Below are positions 6,890-13,796 of a stretch of 14,886 bases of DNA, piece by piece. The notes under the pieces were generated by a model. That model was not told where the DNA came from. It saw only the letters and a program-made list of their open reading frames with translations, and made no database searches. Positions within the stretch are counted from its first letter, which is position 1. Each line of letters starts with the position of its first letter. The translations under genes and the position numbers were made by a program. Source of the DNA: an uncultured Lachnospiraceae bacterium (GTDB taxonomy: Bacteria; Bacillota; Clostridia; Lachnospirales; Lachnospiraceae); contig CABSEG010000072.1 of assembly GCA_902476645.1 (NCBI GenBank), forward strand, positions 1-14,886, given 5' to 3'.

Positions 6890-9058
6890 CTATTTAAACA
6901 GTACCCCAAACAAATTATACTTACTAAACACTGCAACTGTCACCAAAGACACGGTTGACATGATCTTAATAAAGATATCCAGACATGGTCCAACCGTATC
7001 TTTGAGCGGATCCCCTACGGTATCTCCTATCACTGCAGCGGCATGGGGCTCACTTCCCTTTTCTGCTCCCTCAATACCTCCTTGCTCAATGTACTTCTTT
7101 CCATTATCCCAAGCCCCGCCTGCATTGCCGGAGAAAATGGCGATCATAATAGAGCAGATGGTAGAACCAATGATAAGGCCTCCCACAAAGTCTGGTCCTG
7201 CAATAAATCCAGATAGCACCGGGATGACAATGGCAAGAAGCGCTGGGATTTTCATTTCACTGATGGCACCCTTCGATGAGATCTCAATACAGGTCTTATA
7301 GTCTGGTTTTTCCTCTCCTGTCAGAATGCCCGGGATAGCCTGAAACTGCCTTCGCACCTCTTCCACCATTTTTCTGGCAGCTTTTGCTACTGCTTCAATC
7401 AAGATTCCGGAAAACAGGAATGGCAAAGCTCCCCCAATGATAGCTCCGGCCAGAGTCAATGGGTTAATGATATTCAATACCAAATCTGTAGTCGGATCAT
7501 TATACGCATACAGGTAAGAAATCATCAATGCCAAGGCTGCCAAAGAGCCGGAACCAATGGCAAATCCCTTTCCGATGGCAGCTGTGGTATTACCAACACT
7601 ATCCAATGTATCCGTGATCTTTCTGACTTCCGGAGCCAGCTTACTCATCTCCGCGATCCCTCCCGCATTATCAGAAATGGGGCCATAAGTGTCCACGGAA
7701 ACAGTGGCCGCAACAAAAGAAAGCATGCCCACTGCTGACATGGCCACTCCATACACTCCTGACACATAATGGGATGCCACAATTGCCAAGCCCAGGATCA
7801 GACAAGGAGCCATACAACTTTTCATACCGAGAGCCAGTCCCTGTGTGATAGTAAGAGCAGCCCCCTCCTTTGCGGCATATGCTACATTTCTTGTAGGCGT
7901 GTAGGAATCCGATGTATAATACTCTGCAATCATCCCGATAGCGACACCCGCAATGAGTCCGAAAGCAGAACCCAACCATGGAGAAATCCATCCTACCTTA
8001 AAATTAAGGACTGTAAACGAATCTCCGTGGAACAGTATCCAGGTTGCCGCCAAACCAAATACCAATGTAGCGCCCGCCGACACATATGTAGCCGCGTTCA
8101 ATTCCTTGTGGGGAAAATCTGAAATATTTTTTCTCATGAGCAGCCAACCGATTCCGATAACACAGGCGATCAGTCCAAGAGAGCAAAAAACCACCGGATA
8201 GACGAACATAGCTTTCAGCATTTCGTTGGTGACTGCCCCACTCTTTAATGCATTACTCGTGGTAAACAGAGAAAAAGCCAATATAATCGCTGAGGAAATG
8301 GCGCCCATATAGCTTTCCAGAAGATCACTTCCAAGCCCTGCCACATCTCCCACATTGTCACCCACATTATCTGCAATGGTGGCCGGATTGCGGGGATCAT
8401 CCTCAGGAATATGAGCTTCTGTCTTTCCCACCAAATCGGCACCCATATCTGCCGCTTTCGTATAAATGCCTCCTCCTACACGGTTAAACATGGCCACAAT
8501 AGAGCATCCCAAAGCATATCCTGAGACCGTCATCGTAAATGGCACAAAACTGACTCCCATCCAATTGGTAGTTTCGGTAAACTGTGCCGCATTCAACTGT
8601 CCCAATCCGTATCCGAAAATCAACAGCACCATAAGAAGCCCCAGTAGCGCAAAGCCTGCTACACAAAGCCCCATCACTGAGCCTCCCCGAAAGGCTACCT
8701 GCAGAGTTTTGCCCAGCTTTTTTGTGGTTCTGGCTTCGTTTGCCACCCGGACATTGGCATAGGTGGCAATTCTCATACCGATAAATCCGGCACATCCGGA
8801 CATAACAGACCCGATCAGCAATGCAGCTCCCGTCGTCCAACTGGTGACAATCCCCATAATAATAGCCACAACTACAACAATCACATACAATACCTTATAT
8901 TCGTAATTGATAAATGCATTAGCCCCAATACGAATTGCCGAAGCAATTTCCTCCATCTCGCTGGTTCCCTCTTTCATTCTCTTAACACGGAAAAAGTTGT
9001 AGGCTGCAAATCCTACTGCTGCCAGCACAGCGATAAACAGTAAAATCAGATATTCCAT
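6890..9058 (-). CDS. hppA: K+-dependent, ion-translocating membrane pyrophosphatase
   Basis: Integral membrane pyrophosphatase that uses PPi hydrolysis to pump Na+ and/or H+ out of the cytoplasm. The 722-residue product has about 16 hydrophobic segments. The active-site loops are DMGADLVGKTE (204-214), the acidic run DDPRNPATIADNVGDNVGD (220-238) and IGDTVGDPLKDTVGP (677-691). GNTTAA at 489-494 has Ala where K+-independent enzymes have Lys, so K+ dependence is expected. The glutamate in SDLLESY (E248) sits where Na+-pumping bacterial enzymes carry it, favouring Na+ transport. That is family knowledge applied here, not proof. M205 replaces the common Val in the DVGADL motif, a mild change. AAAGGGGG precedes the ATG by five bases. 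It appears monocistronic, with a long AT-rich leader and its own terminator. Confidence 0.97.
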   Translation of the reverse strand: MEYLILLFIAVLAAVGFAAYNFFRVKRMKEGTSEMEEIASAIRIGANAFINYEYKVLYVIVVVVAIIMGIVTSWTTGAALLIGSVMSGCAGFIGMRIATYANVRVANEARTTKKLGKTLQVAFRGGSVMGLCVAGFALLGLLMVLLIFGYGLGQLNAAQFTETTNWMGVSFVPFTMTVSGYALGCSIVAMFNRVGGGIYTKAADMGADLVGKTEAHIPEDDPRNPATIADNVGDNVGDVAGLGSDLLESYMGAISSAIILAFSLFTTSNALKSGAVTNEMLKAMFVYPVVFCSLGLIACVIGIGWLLMRKNISDFPHKELNAATYVSAGATLVFGLAATWILFHGDSFTVLNFKVGWISPWLGSAFGLIAGVAIGMIAEYYTSDSYTPTRNVAYAAKEGAALTITQGLALGMKSCMAPCLILGLAIVASHYVSGVYGVAMSAVGMLSFVAATVSVDTYGPISDNAGGIAEMSKLAPEVRKITDTLDSVGNTTAAIGKGFAIGSGSLAALALMISYLYAYNDPTTDLVLNIINPLTLAGAIIGGALPFLFSGILIEAVAKAARKMVEEVRRQFQAIPGILTGEEKPDYKTCIEISSKGAISEMKIPALLAIVIPVLSGFIAGPDFVGGLIIGSTICSIMIAIFSGNAGGAWDNGKKYIEQGGIEGAEKGSEPHAAAVIGDTVGDPLKDTVGPCLDIFIKIMSTVSLVTVAVFSKYNLFGVLFK

Positions 9059-9460
9059 AAAATCCCCCTTTCTGCAAGTCCTTGTCTGTTTTTACTATCC
9101 TTCTGCCACTCCTTTGAAACCTTTCCGGATCATTCTATTTTCCCGGAATACCTCCTCATTTCGGCTTATCGCATTCCTCCCTTCCTATTGCCCCAAAAGA
9201 ATATCTTCTCTTTATTCTTTTGTCCTAAAAATCAATGTATTTTTGCAATATTATGTTTAAAATACACCAATTTTTAATCTGTATATTTGCATCCGGTTCC
9301 ATTTTATCATGTTTTTTACCAAATAGATATCTCTATTTTTGATTTTTTTATAATTTTTGCTCCCTTTTTCTGTCTAACTTTTCCATTCCGATACTTTCCT
9401 CATGAGAAATATTTATAGGCTGCGGTTGGTGGCAAATTCTTTTAACAGCAGCGGATTTTT
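9059..9460. other. 402-base intergenic region upstream of hppA
   Basis: No gene is supported here; the open frames are shorter than 20 codons. On the minus strand TGATAAAAT (9309-9301) is a possible extended -10 for hppA, though its -35 is poor. Just upstream AAATAGA (9321-9327) and TCTATTT (9332-9338) form a perfect 7-bp inverted repeat with a 4-base centre, which would cover the -35 zone. If this promoter is used, the hppA leader is about 235 bases and contains the hairpin TTCCGG/CCGGAA (9123-9128 with 9143-9148). No known riboswitch was recognised. No clear terminator for the upstream regulator gene was found. Confidence 0.35.
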
Positions 9461-10303
9461 CTATAACAAATTTGAATTACCAGAAATAACAGGTATTTGG
9501 ATTTCTGTCACAAATTTTGATGTATCATTCGTCAAACCGTAATCAATCATGGTAATCTCCTTTGAAAAACCGCTGATGGAATACCCCCGTTCATCTATAA
9601 ACTGTAATAATTTTTCATAGTACCCCGGTGCATCTTCATGGCGTCCCTGAAACCGAATGGAGACGCAGGTTTCCTCAGGCAATAATCTGGTAGTGCCTTT
9701 AAAGTCGTCTTCCTCATCCAGGATAAGAAATACCATATCATACGACTGTATCTCTTTTCTGAGAAGTCTGCCCTCTGATATTCCAACTCCCACCTTGCCC
9801 AGAAATGTCACCGTACTGTCTTCTTCCTCTTCCAACTGACGTATGGAGTATTCCAATCCCTGATAATCCTGGGGCAGCAGATTCTTTTTAATAACTGTGA
9901 TTCTTTTGGCCGGTTTTTTTTCTACTCTGATTACCTCCAGCTGTGAGGCCAGAGCATCTTGAATTTGCAGTAAGCGGTTCTGTATTTTTCGTTCAATCGC
10001 CTGCAGCTGTTTCTGCCTTTTTTTCACATCCTCCTGTTGTTTTTGTAATAGTTCCTGGATTTTCGGAATATTTCTGTTTTGTAAAAAAGCTGAAATTTCC
10101 TCCAGCGGCATGTCCAAGGCTCTTAAATATCGGATAGTGTTTAGGCGTTCAAATTGTACAGTGCTGTAGTAACGGTACCCTGTATCTTGGTCCGTATATT
10201 CCGGCCGGACTATACCGATTTTATCATAGTAACGGAGCGTGCTGATGCTGATATGAAACAGCTTGGACACTTCACCGATTTGAAACAATTCGCTGCGTTC
10301 CAT
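9461..10303 (-). CDS. MerR-family regulator with GyrI-like ligand-binding domain
   Basis: Predicted 280-residue BmrR-type transcription regulator. Residues 7-75 form the MerR winged helix: FQIGEVSKLFHISISTLRYY, then DKIGIVRP, TGYRYYS and the LRALDMPLEEI wing. Residues of about 80-125 are a Gln/Lys-rich dimerisation coiled coil. About 130-272 resemble a GyrI-like/BmrR C-terminal domain that binds hydrophobic drugs. An in-frame ATG eight codons upstream lacks a ribosome binding site. The chosen ATG at 10303 has GGGAGG nine bases upstream and overlaps the end of the MATE gene by 32 bases. Sitting second in the same unit as the transporter, it probably senses a substrate of that transporter and activates the shared promoter. 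The inducer is unknown. Confidence 0.9.
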   Translation of the reverse strand: MERSELFQIGEVSKLFHISISTLRYYDKIGIVRPEYTDQDTGYRYYSTVQFERLNTIRYLRALDMPLEEISAFLQNRNIPKIQELLQKQQEDVKKRQKQLQAIERKIQNRLLQIQDALASQLEVIRVEKKPAKRITVIKKNLLPQDYQGLEYSIRQLEEEEDSTVTFLGKVGVGISEGRLLRKEIQSYDMVFLILDEEDDFKGTTRLLPEETCVSIRFQGRHEDAPGYYEKLLQFIDERGYSISGFSKEITMIDYGLTNDTSKFVTEIQIPVISGNSNLL

Positions 10304-11627
10304 TTGTTCGTCCCTCCCACAGTACATAAATCAAAGTATAACAGGCCATGATTCCGGAAACAGTTGGGGCAATTTTCCCCAACATTCCAAGGTTGTCCCC
10401 ATAATAGGTACCAAAAAGATACACCATGGGAATCCTCAAAAGCAAAGCTCCTCCCGTACAGCTTACCATGGTCCACAGAGTTTTTTGTCTTCCATTTAAG
10501 TATCCATTTAGGCAGAATACCAGTGTAACTAAAATATAGTCATAACTGCAGGAGCGGAAGAAGGGCACCCCTGCCTCTATGACTTTGGGATCTCCTGAAA
10601 AGACTTGTATCATCGACTGTGGATGAACCTGGGCCCAGATCCAGAACAGACTGGATATGACAAGCGCAAACCCTAACCCATACCAAAGAGAAATCCTCGC
10701 TCTTTCCGGTTTCCCGGCTCCCATATTTTGTGCCGTGATAGCCGCCAGGGCGCTTGCCATAGAAGTAGCCGAAAGCATGGCAAAAACATCATACTTGCTG
10801 CTGATTCCCACTACGGCTGCGGCATAGACTCCGCAGCTGTTCATTACCGTCATTAGGTAGAGAAAGGAAATACGCACAGCCAGTTCCTGAAAGGAAATAG
10901 GAATTCCAAGGACAGCCAATTCCCTCAAGATGCTCCCCACCGGTTTAAATCCGGATAATTTAAAGTCAAAGAGAAATTCTTTTTTCTTCAGATACACAAT
11001 TGATATACCCATGCTGACTCCCTGAGAAATAACCGTTGCCAAGGCGGTCCCGCCAACTCCCAAATGCAAATCTTTTACAAACAGAAAATCCAACAGAATA
11101 TTCAGTATACAGGCAATTCCCACAAAAATCATTGGACGTACAGAATCCCCATAGCCACGCAACACGGCACTGATTGCATTATAACCGCATATAAAAATAT
11201 TTCCAAGCGAACAAATGGTTACATATTGAACTGTCAGCTCAAAGGATTCCCCCGGCGTATGTAAAAGAATCAGTAAAGGTCTCTGAAAGATCAACATCAA
11301 GACTGTCAAAAAAATTGCTGTCACCGCAAAGGCTGTCAGTGTTGTCCCAATAATGCTCTTTACCTTACCATATTTTCTGCATCCCATATTCTGTCCAATT
11401 AAAATGGTGCTTCCAAGTGTCAGCCCTGTAATCAGGCTGGTGACAATTTGTGTTACCTGAGTCCCTGTGGAAACTGCCGCCACACTTCTGGCGTCACAGT
11501 ACTTTCCCACCACAAATAAATCCACTGCTCCGTACAGCGACTGCAAAACATTTGCAACCAAAAATGGAACTGCGAATACTAATAAGGTTTTTACAATGCT
11601 TCCTTCCGTAAGATCATTTTTCTTCAT
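10272..11627 (-). CDS. MATE-family multidrug/toxin efflux transporter
   Basis: Predicted 451-residue inner-membrane antiporter with about 12 hydrophobic segments in two homologous halves. It exports organic cations or toxic metabolites in exchange for Na+ or H+. The N-terminus (LTEGSIVKTLLVFAVPFLV, then LQSLYGAVDLFVVGKY) is typical of the DinF/NorM-like clostridial branch, with D36 in the first transmembrane helix. The second half repeats the pattern around VLGIPISFQEL and FAMLSATSMASALAAITAQNMG. AAGGAGG lies 11 bases before the ATG. The gene's end overlaps the MerR-type regulator that probably controls it. The substrate cannot be inferred. Confidence 0.94.
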   Translation of the reverse strand: MKKNDLTEGSIVKTLLVFAVPFLVANVLQSLYGAVDLFVVGKYCDARSVAAVSTGTQVTQIVTSLITGLTLGSTILIGQNMGCRKYGKVKSIIGTTLTAFAVTAIFLTVLMLIFQRPLLILLHTPGESFELTVQYVTICSLGNIFICGYNAISAVLRGYGDSVRPMIFVGIACILNILLDFLFVKDLHLGVGGTALATVISQGVSMGISIVYLKKKEFLFDFKLSGFKPVGSILRELAVLGIPISFQELAVRISFLYLMTVMNSCGVYAAAVVGISSKYDVFAMLSATSMASALAAITAQNMGAGKPERARISLWYGLGFALVISSLFWIWAQVHPQSMIQVFSGDPKVIEAGVPFFRSCSYDYILVTLVFCLNGYLNGRQKTLWTMVSCTGGALLLRIPMVYLFGTYYGDNLGMLGKIAPTVSGIMACYTLIYVLWEGRTNGTQRIVSNR

Positions 11628-11667
11628 CTGTATGATATCCTCCTTGAAATAGCTCCTTAACAGTTAT

Positions 11668-11698
11668 AGATTAAACCCTACAACAACTATAGACTCAA
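11668..11698 (-). promoter_or_regulatory. Candidate MerR-type promoter of the MATE-regulator operon
   Basis: Minus-strand TTGAGT (11698-11693) is followed after 19 bases by TAATCT (11673-11668); a 19-base spacer is typical of MerR-activated promoters. A 17-base reading to TTTAAT (11675-11670) is also possible. The spacer has an imperfect dyad, CTATA and TGTAG, around GTTGT. Leader length to the MATE ATG would be about 35 bases. The alternative 17-base promoter would be constitutive. Confidence 0.4.
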
Positions 11699-11723
11699 GA
11701 AGAACCTGTTATGTTTCTGACTT

Positions 11724-11813
11724 CTACTTCTTTTGTATCTGATTTAAGCACATAATCACCACTCCTACAAACACTCCTAAAAGAAATGCGAGAAGGATTC
11801 CAGCGATACACAT
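11724..11813 (-). CDS. 29-residue single-span membrane peptide, DUF3789-like
   Basis: A short open frame with AGGAGG ten bases before the ATG and a possible -10 (TATAAT, 11856-11851) about 30 bases upstream of the start. The peptide begins MCIAGILLAF, continues LLGVFVGVVIMC with a GxxxG-like glycine spacing, and ends LNQIQKK. This is one hydrophobic helix with a positive cytoplasmic tail. It resembles the tiny DUF3789 peptides (LGxFxGxxxGVxxM pattern) found across Firmicutes, function unknown. It lies upstream of the MATE gene on the same strand, but the candidate MATE promoter lies between them, so they may be separate. Its size makes chance a real alternative; the ribosome site and the hydrophobic composition support it. 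Confidence 0.55.
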   Translation of the reverse strand: MCIAGILLAFLLGVFVGVVIMCLNQIQKK

Positions 11814-11850
11814 ACGAGAGCTTCCTCCTATCTCAAATATACTACCACCT

Positions 11851-11856
11851 ATTATA
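11851..11856 (-). promoter_or_regulatory. Possible -10 box for the 29-residue peptide gene
   Basis: TATAAT on the minus strand, about 30 bases upstream of the peptide's AGGAGG and ATG. There is no recognisable -35 (GCATAG at 17 bases). It overlaps TATTAT on the plus strand (11850-11855), which could serve the structured element to its right. Confidence 0.35.
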
Positions 11857-11876
11857 TGTCTGGATCTTTTAAACTA

Positions 11877-11946
11877 TGCCTCAATACTGCAGCGGTCGTA
11901 TTTCCTCAGGTATAAAACCATTTCTGTGAGGAGGCACTCTTTTTTT
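11877..11946 (+). ncRNA. Candidate three-way-junction RNA element ending in a T-run
   Basis: On the plus strand the outer stem TGCCT (11877-11881)/AGGCA (11932-11936) encloses two hairpins. One is AATAC (11883-11887)/GTATT (11898-11902). The other is CCTCA (11904-11908)/TGAGG (11927-11931), with an inner GGT/ACC. Only single bases separate the helices. Three bases after the outer stem come seven T (11940-11946). The form is that of a small RNA with its own terminator or a short regulated leader. The stems are only five base pairs each, so chance is possible. No known family was recognised. A weak -10 (TATTAT, 11850) lies upstream. Confidence 0.35.
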
Positions 11947-11960
11947 CTTCCCACATATCT

Positions 11961-11966
11961 TATAAT
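11961..11966 (+). promoter_or_regulatory. Candidate -10 box for the 103-residue protein gene
   Basis: TATAAT lies 24 bases before the ATG at 11991. The leader would be about 18 bases and just include AGGAGG (11976-11981). The -35 position falls in the T-run and matches poorly. Expression by read-through from the upstream structured element is the alternative. Confidence 0.45.
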
Positions 11967-11990
11967 AAAATCAAAAGGAGGCATCCTAAT

Positions 11991-12302
11991 ATGAGCATGC
12001 CTAAAATCGAGTGTCAAGACATCTCCAAATGTTGCGCAGCTACCTCTCTTTTACAGTCTATCGCTTTAGAAGAGGCAGCAATCTCCCATATCCTGAATGC
12101 AGAAGGAGAAAAACTTCAAAAAGCAATTTCCCTTCACACCTGCTCTCAGAAAGATTTGATTGAAATCAACAAATCTGTAGAAGATATGGTAGAAAAGATC
12201 ATTAACCTGGAGACCATTCTCAAGGCCAAATTGGAAATGATCCTTCCTCTGCTGGAAGAATGTGACAAATACGATCAACATCCCTGTAAACCGGAATGTT
12301 GA
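11991..12302 (+). CDS. Conserved-looking 103-residue helical protein with cysteine-rich ends, function unknown
   Basis: The only gene on the plus strand. AGGAGG lies nine bases before the ATG, and a strong terminator follows within ten bases of the stop, so it is a real single-gene unit. The middle (residues 18-90) is helical and amphipathic: SLLQSIALEEAAISHILNAEGEKLQKAI, followed by a second heptad-like stretch VEDMVEKIINLETILKAKLEMIL. Cysteines cluster at the ends: C8, C14, C15, and C91, C99, C103, with C51 between the helices. There is no signal peptide or membrane segment. The IALEE..ISHILNAEGEK segment resembles a family of short uncharacterised Firmicute proteins, from memory. A metal-binding or disulphide-linked spore or envelope protein is a guess only. 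Confidence 0.85.
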   Translation: MSMPKIECQDISKCCAATSLLQSIALEEAAISHILNAEGEKLQKAISLHTCSQKDLIEINKSVEDMVEKIINLETILKAKLEMILPLLEECDKYDQHPCKPEC

Positions 12303-12310
12303 GAACAGAC

Positions 12311-12338
12311 AGGGTAGGGCAGATTGCCCTACCTTTTC
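12311..12338 (+). terminator. Terminator of the 103-residue protein gene
   Basis: GGTAGGGCA (12313-12321), a 3-base loop, then TGCCCTACC (12325-12333): nine perfect base pairs, extended by two weaker pairs, followed by TTTTCT. Strong and close to the stop. Confidence 0.92.
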
Positions 12339-12421
12339 TCGGCCTAGGAATCAAACTCTCCTCCGTAATTCTTTCACTTTGTTTTGATATTCTTCAGTAT
12401 GCGCAAACAGGCTATGACGCA

Positions 12422-12453
12422 CAAAACCCCTCTGCGCTTTCTGCACAGAGGGG
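12422..12453 (-). terminator. Terminator of dnaJ
   Basis: Minus-strand CCCCTCTG (12453-12446) pairs with CAGAGGGG (12434-12427), with a short inner GC/GC pair after one mismatch. TTTT follows, then GTG. It lies about 13 bases after the dnaJ stop and faces the plus-strand terminator across about 85 bases that hold nothing else recognisable. Confidence 0.9.
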
Positions 12454-12466
12454 CCTATCCTATCGG

Positions 12467-13645
12467 TCAATCCTCAAAGGTTTCCTTTAATTTATCCATA
12501 AAGCCTTTTCTTTTTGGCTTTTCTGCCTTTTCTGTTTTTTCCCCTTTTCCAAGACTCCTGTCTGAAGCAGCATCAAATTTCCGTAAAGCCTCCTTGGCCT
12601 CCTCATTTAATCTGGTGGGCACCTGCACCACCAATGTTACATAGTGATCGCCGCGAATAGACTTATTTCTAAGGGAGGGAACGCCCTTACCCTTCAGACG
12701 TACCTTAGTATCCGTCTGGGTTCCTGGCTTCACTGTATAGATTACATCCCCATCCACAGTGCTGATGCGCACATCTCCACCCAGTGCTGCCTGTGCAAAG
12801 GTTATGGGTGCCGTAGAAAAGATATTCATATCCTGTCTTTGGAAAATAGGATGCCTCTGGACGTTTACTTCCACCAAAAGATCTCCTCTCGGTCCGCCAT
12901 TTACCCCGGGTTCTCCCTTCTCTCTTATCCGGATACTCTGTCCATCATCAATTCCGGCAGGAATGGTAACAGCAATTTTCTTTCTGCTGGAAGTATAACC
13001 GGTACCACCACAGCCTGTACATTTTTCCTTTATAACCTTTCCGGAACCGCCACACTCCGGACAGGTTCTTACATTCTGAACCGTTCCAAACAGAGACTGC
13101 TGCGTATACACCACCTGACCCTTACCGCCGCACTTAGAACAGGTTTCAGGGGTTGTTCCAGGCTTTGCCCCGGTTCCGTGACAGGTGTGACACTCATCTT
13201 TCAGATTCAGTTCCAGCTGCTTCTCGCATCCGAAAACCGCCTCCAGGAATGTGATACGGACACTGGCACGTACATTAGCCCCTTTCATAGGCCCATTGTT
13301 TGCACGTCTTCTGCTGCTACCTCCAAATAGATCACCGAAAATGTCACCAAAGATATCACCCATATCACCGGTAAAATCGAAGCCCCCGAAACCGCTTCCC
13401 CCAGCGCCTCCCTGTTCAAAGGCTGCATGGCCAAACTGATCGTACTGAGCCCTCTTCTGAGAATCACTCAACACCGCATATGCCTCGGATGCTTCTTTAA
13501 ATTTCTTCTCTGCTTCCTTATCCCCTGGATTCATGTCCGGATGATACTTTTTGGCCAGCTGTCTGTATGCTTTTTTGATCGTCGCTTCATCGGCGCCCCG
13601 ATCGACACCGAGAACCTCGTAATAATCACGTTTACTTTCTGCCAT
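12467..13645 (-). CDS. dnaJ: Chaperone DnaJ (type I Hsp40)
   Basis: Co-chaperone that delivers unfolded substrates to DnaK and stimulates its ATPase. The 392-residue product is complete. The J-domain is at residues 5-70, with the HPD motif at 35-37. A Gly/Phe-rich region follows at about 73-112, containing GDIFGDIFGDLFGG, an internal repeat. Four CxxCxGxG zinc motifs start at C152, C169, C195 and C209. Then come the beta-barrel substrate domains and a Lys/Glu-rich tail. The start codon has AGGTGA upstream, weaker than its neighbours. It follows dnaK by 151 bases and ends the operon. No grpE or hrcA is visible; they would lie beyond the right edge if the usual order holds. Confidence 0.98.
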   Translation of the reverse strand: MAESKRDYYEVLGVDRGADEATIKKAYRQLAKKYHPDMNPGDKEAEKKFKEASEAYAVLSDSQKRAQYDQFGHAAFEQGGAGGSGFGGFDFTGDMGDIFGDIFGDLFGGSSRRRANNGPMKGANVRASVRITFLEAVFGCEKQLELNLKDECHTCHGTGAKPGTTPETCSKCGGKGQVVYTQQSLFGTVQNVRTCPECGGSGKVIKEKCTGCGGTGYTSSRKKIAVTIPAGIDDGQSIRIREKGEPGVNGGPRGDLLVEVNVQRHPIFQRQDMNIFSTAPITFAQAALGGDVRISTVDGDVIYTVKPGTQTDTKVRLKGKGVPSLRNKSIRGDHYVTLVVQVPTRLNEEAKEALRKFDAASDRSLGKGEKTEKAEKPKRKGFMDKLKETFED

Positions 13646-13716
13646 ATTCGTTCACCTTTTCTGACTTTGTTAAGATTAGCCGCTTGTGAGGCAATTATGC
13701 CACCAAACGCACGTTA

Positions 13717-13761
13717 AGAGGGCGCGGTCAGAAAGTAATACTTCCTGCCGCCGATCCCTCT
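13717..13761 (-). promoter_or_regulatory. Long imperfect hairpin between dnaK and dnaJ
   Basis: On the minus strand AGAGGG (13761-13756) pairs with CCCTCT (13722-13717). Inside, GCGG pairs with CCGC, and CAGGAAG with CTTTCTG around a TATTA loop. This gives 17 base pairs with small internal loops. It is not followed by a T-run, so it is unlikely to be a simple terminator. A processing or mRNA-stability role between two chaperone genes is plausible. The rest of 13646-13796 holds no gene. Confidence 0.5.
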
Positions 13762-13796
13762 CCAGCTTTATGCTAAATACCCATCATCCGAGCTTC

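Noticed and set aside
6733..6936. 67-codon minus-strand frame after hppA
   Set aside because: It overlaps the hppA 3' end and runs through the terminator hairpin; composition is not protein-like.
12644..13330. 228-codon plus-strand frame antisense to dnaJ
   Set aside because: Shadow of dnaJ codon usage; no ribosome site, and the sense frame is complete DnaJ.
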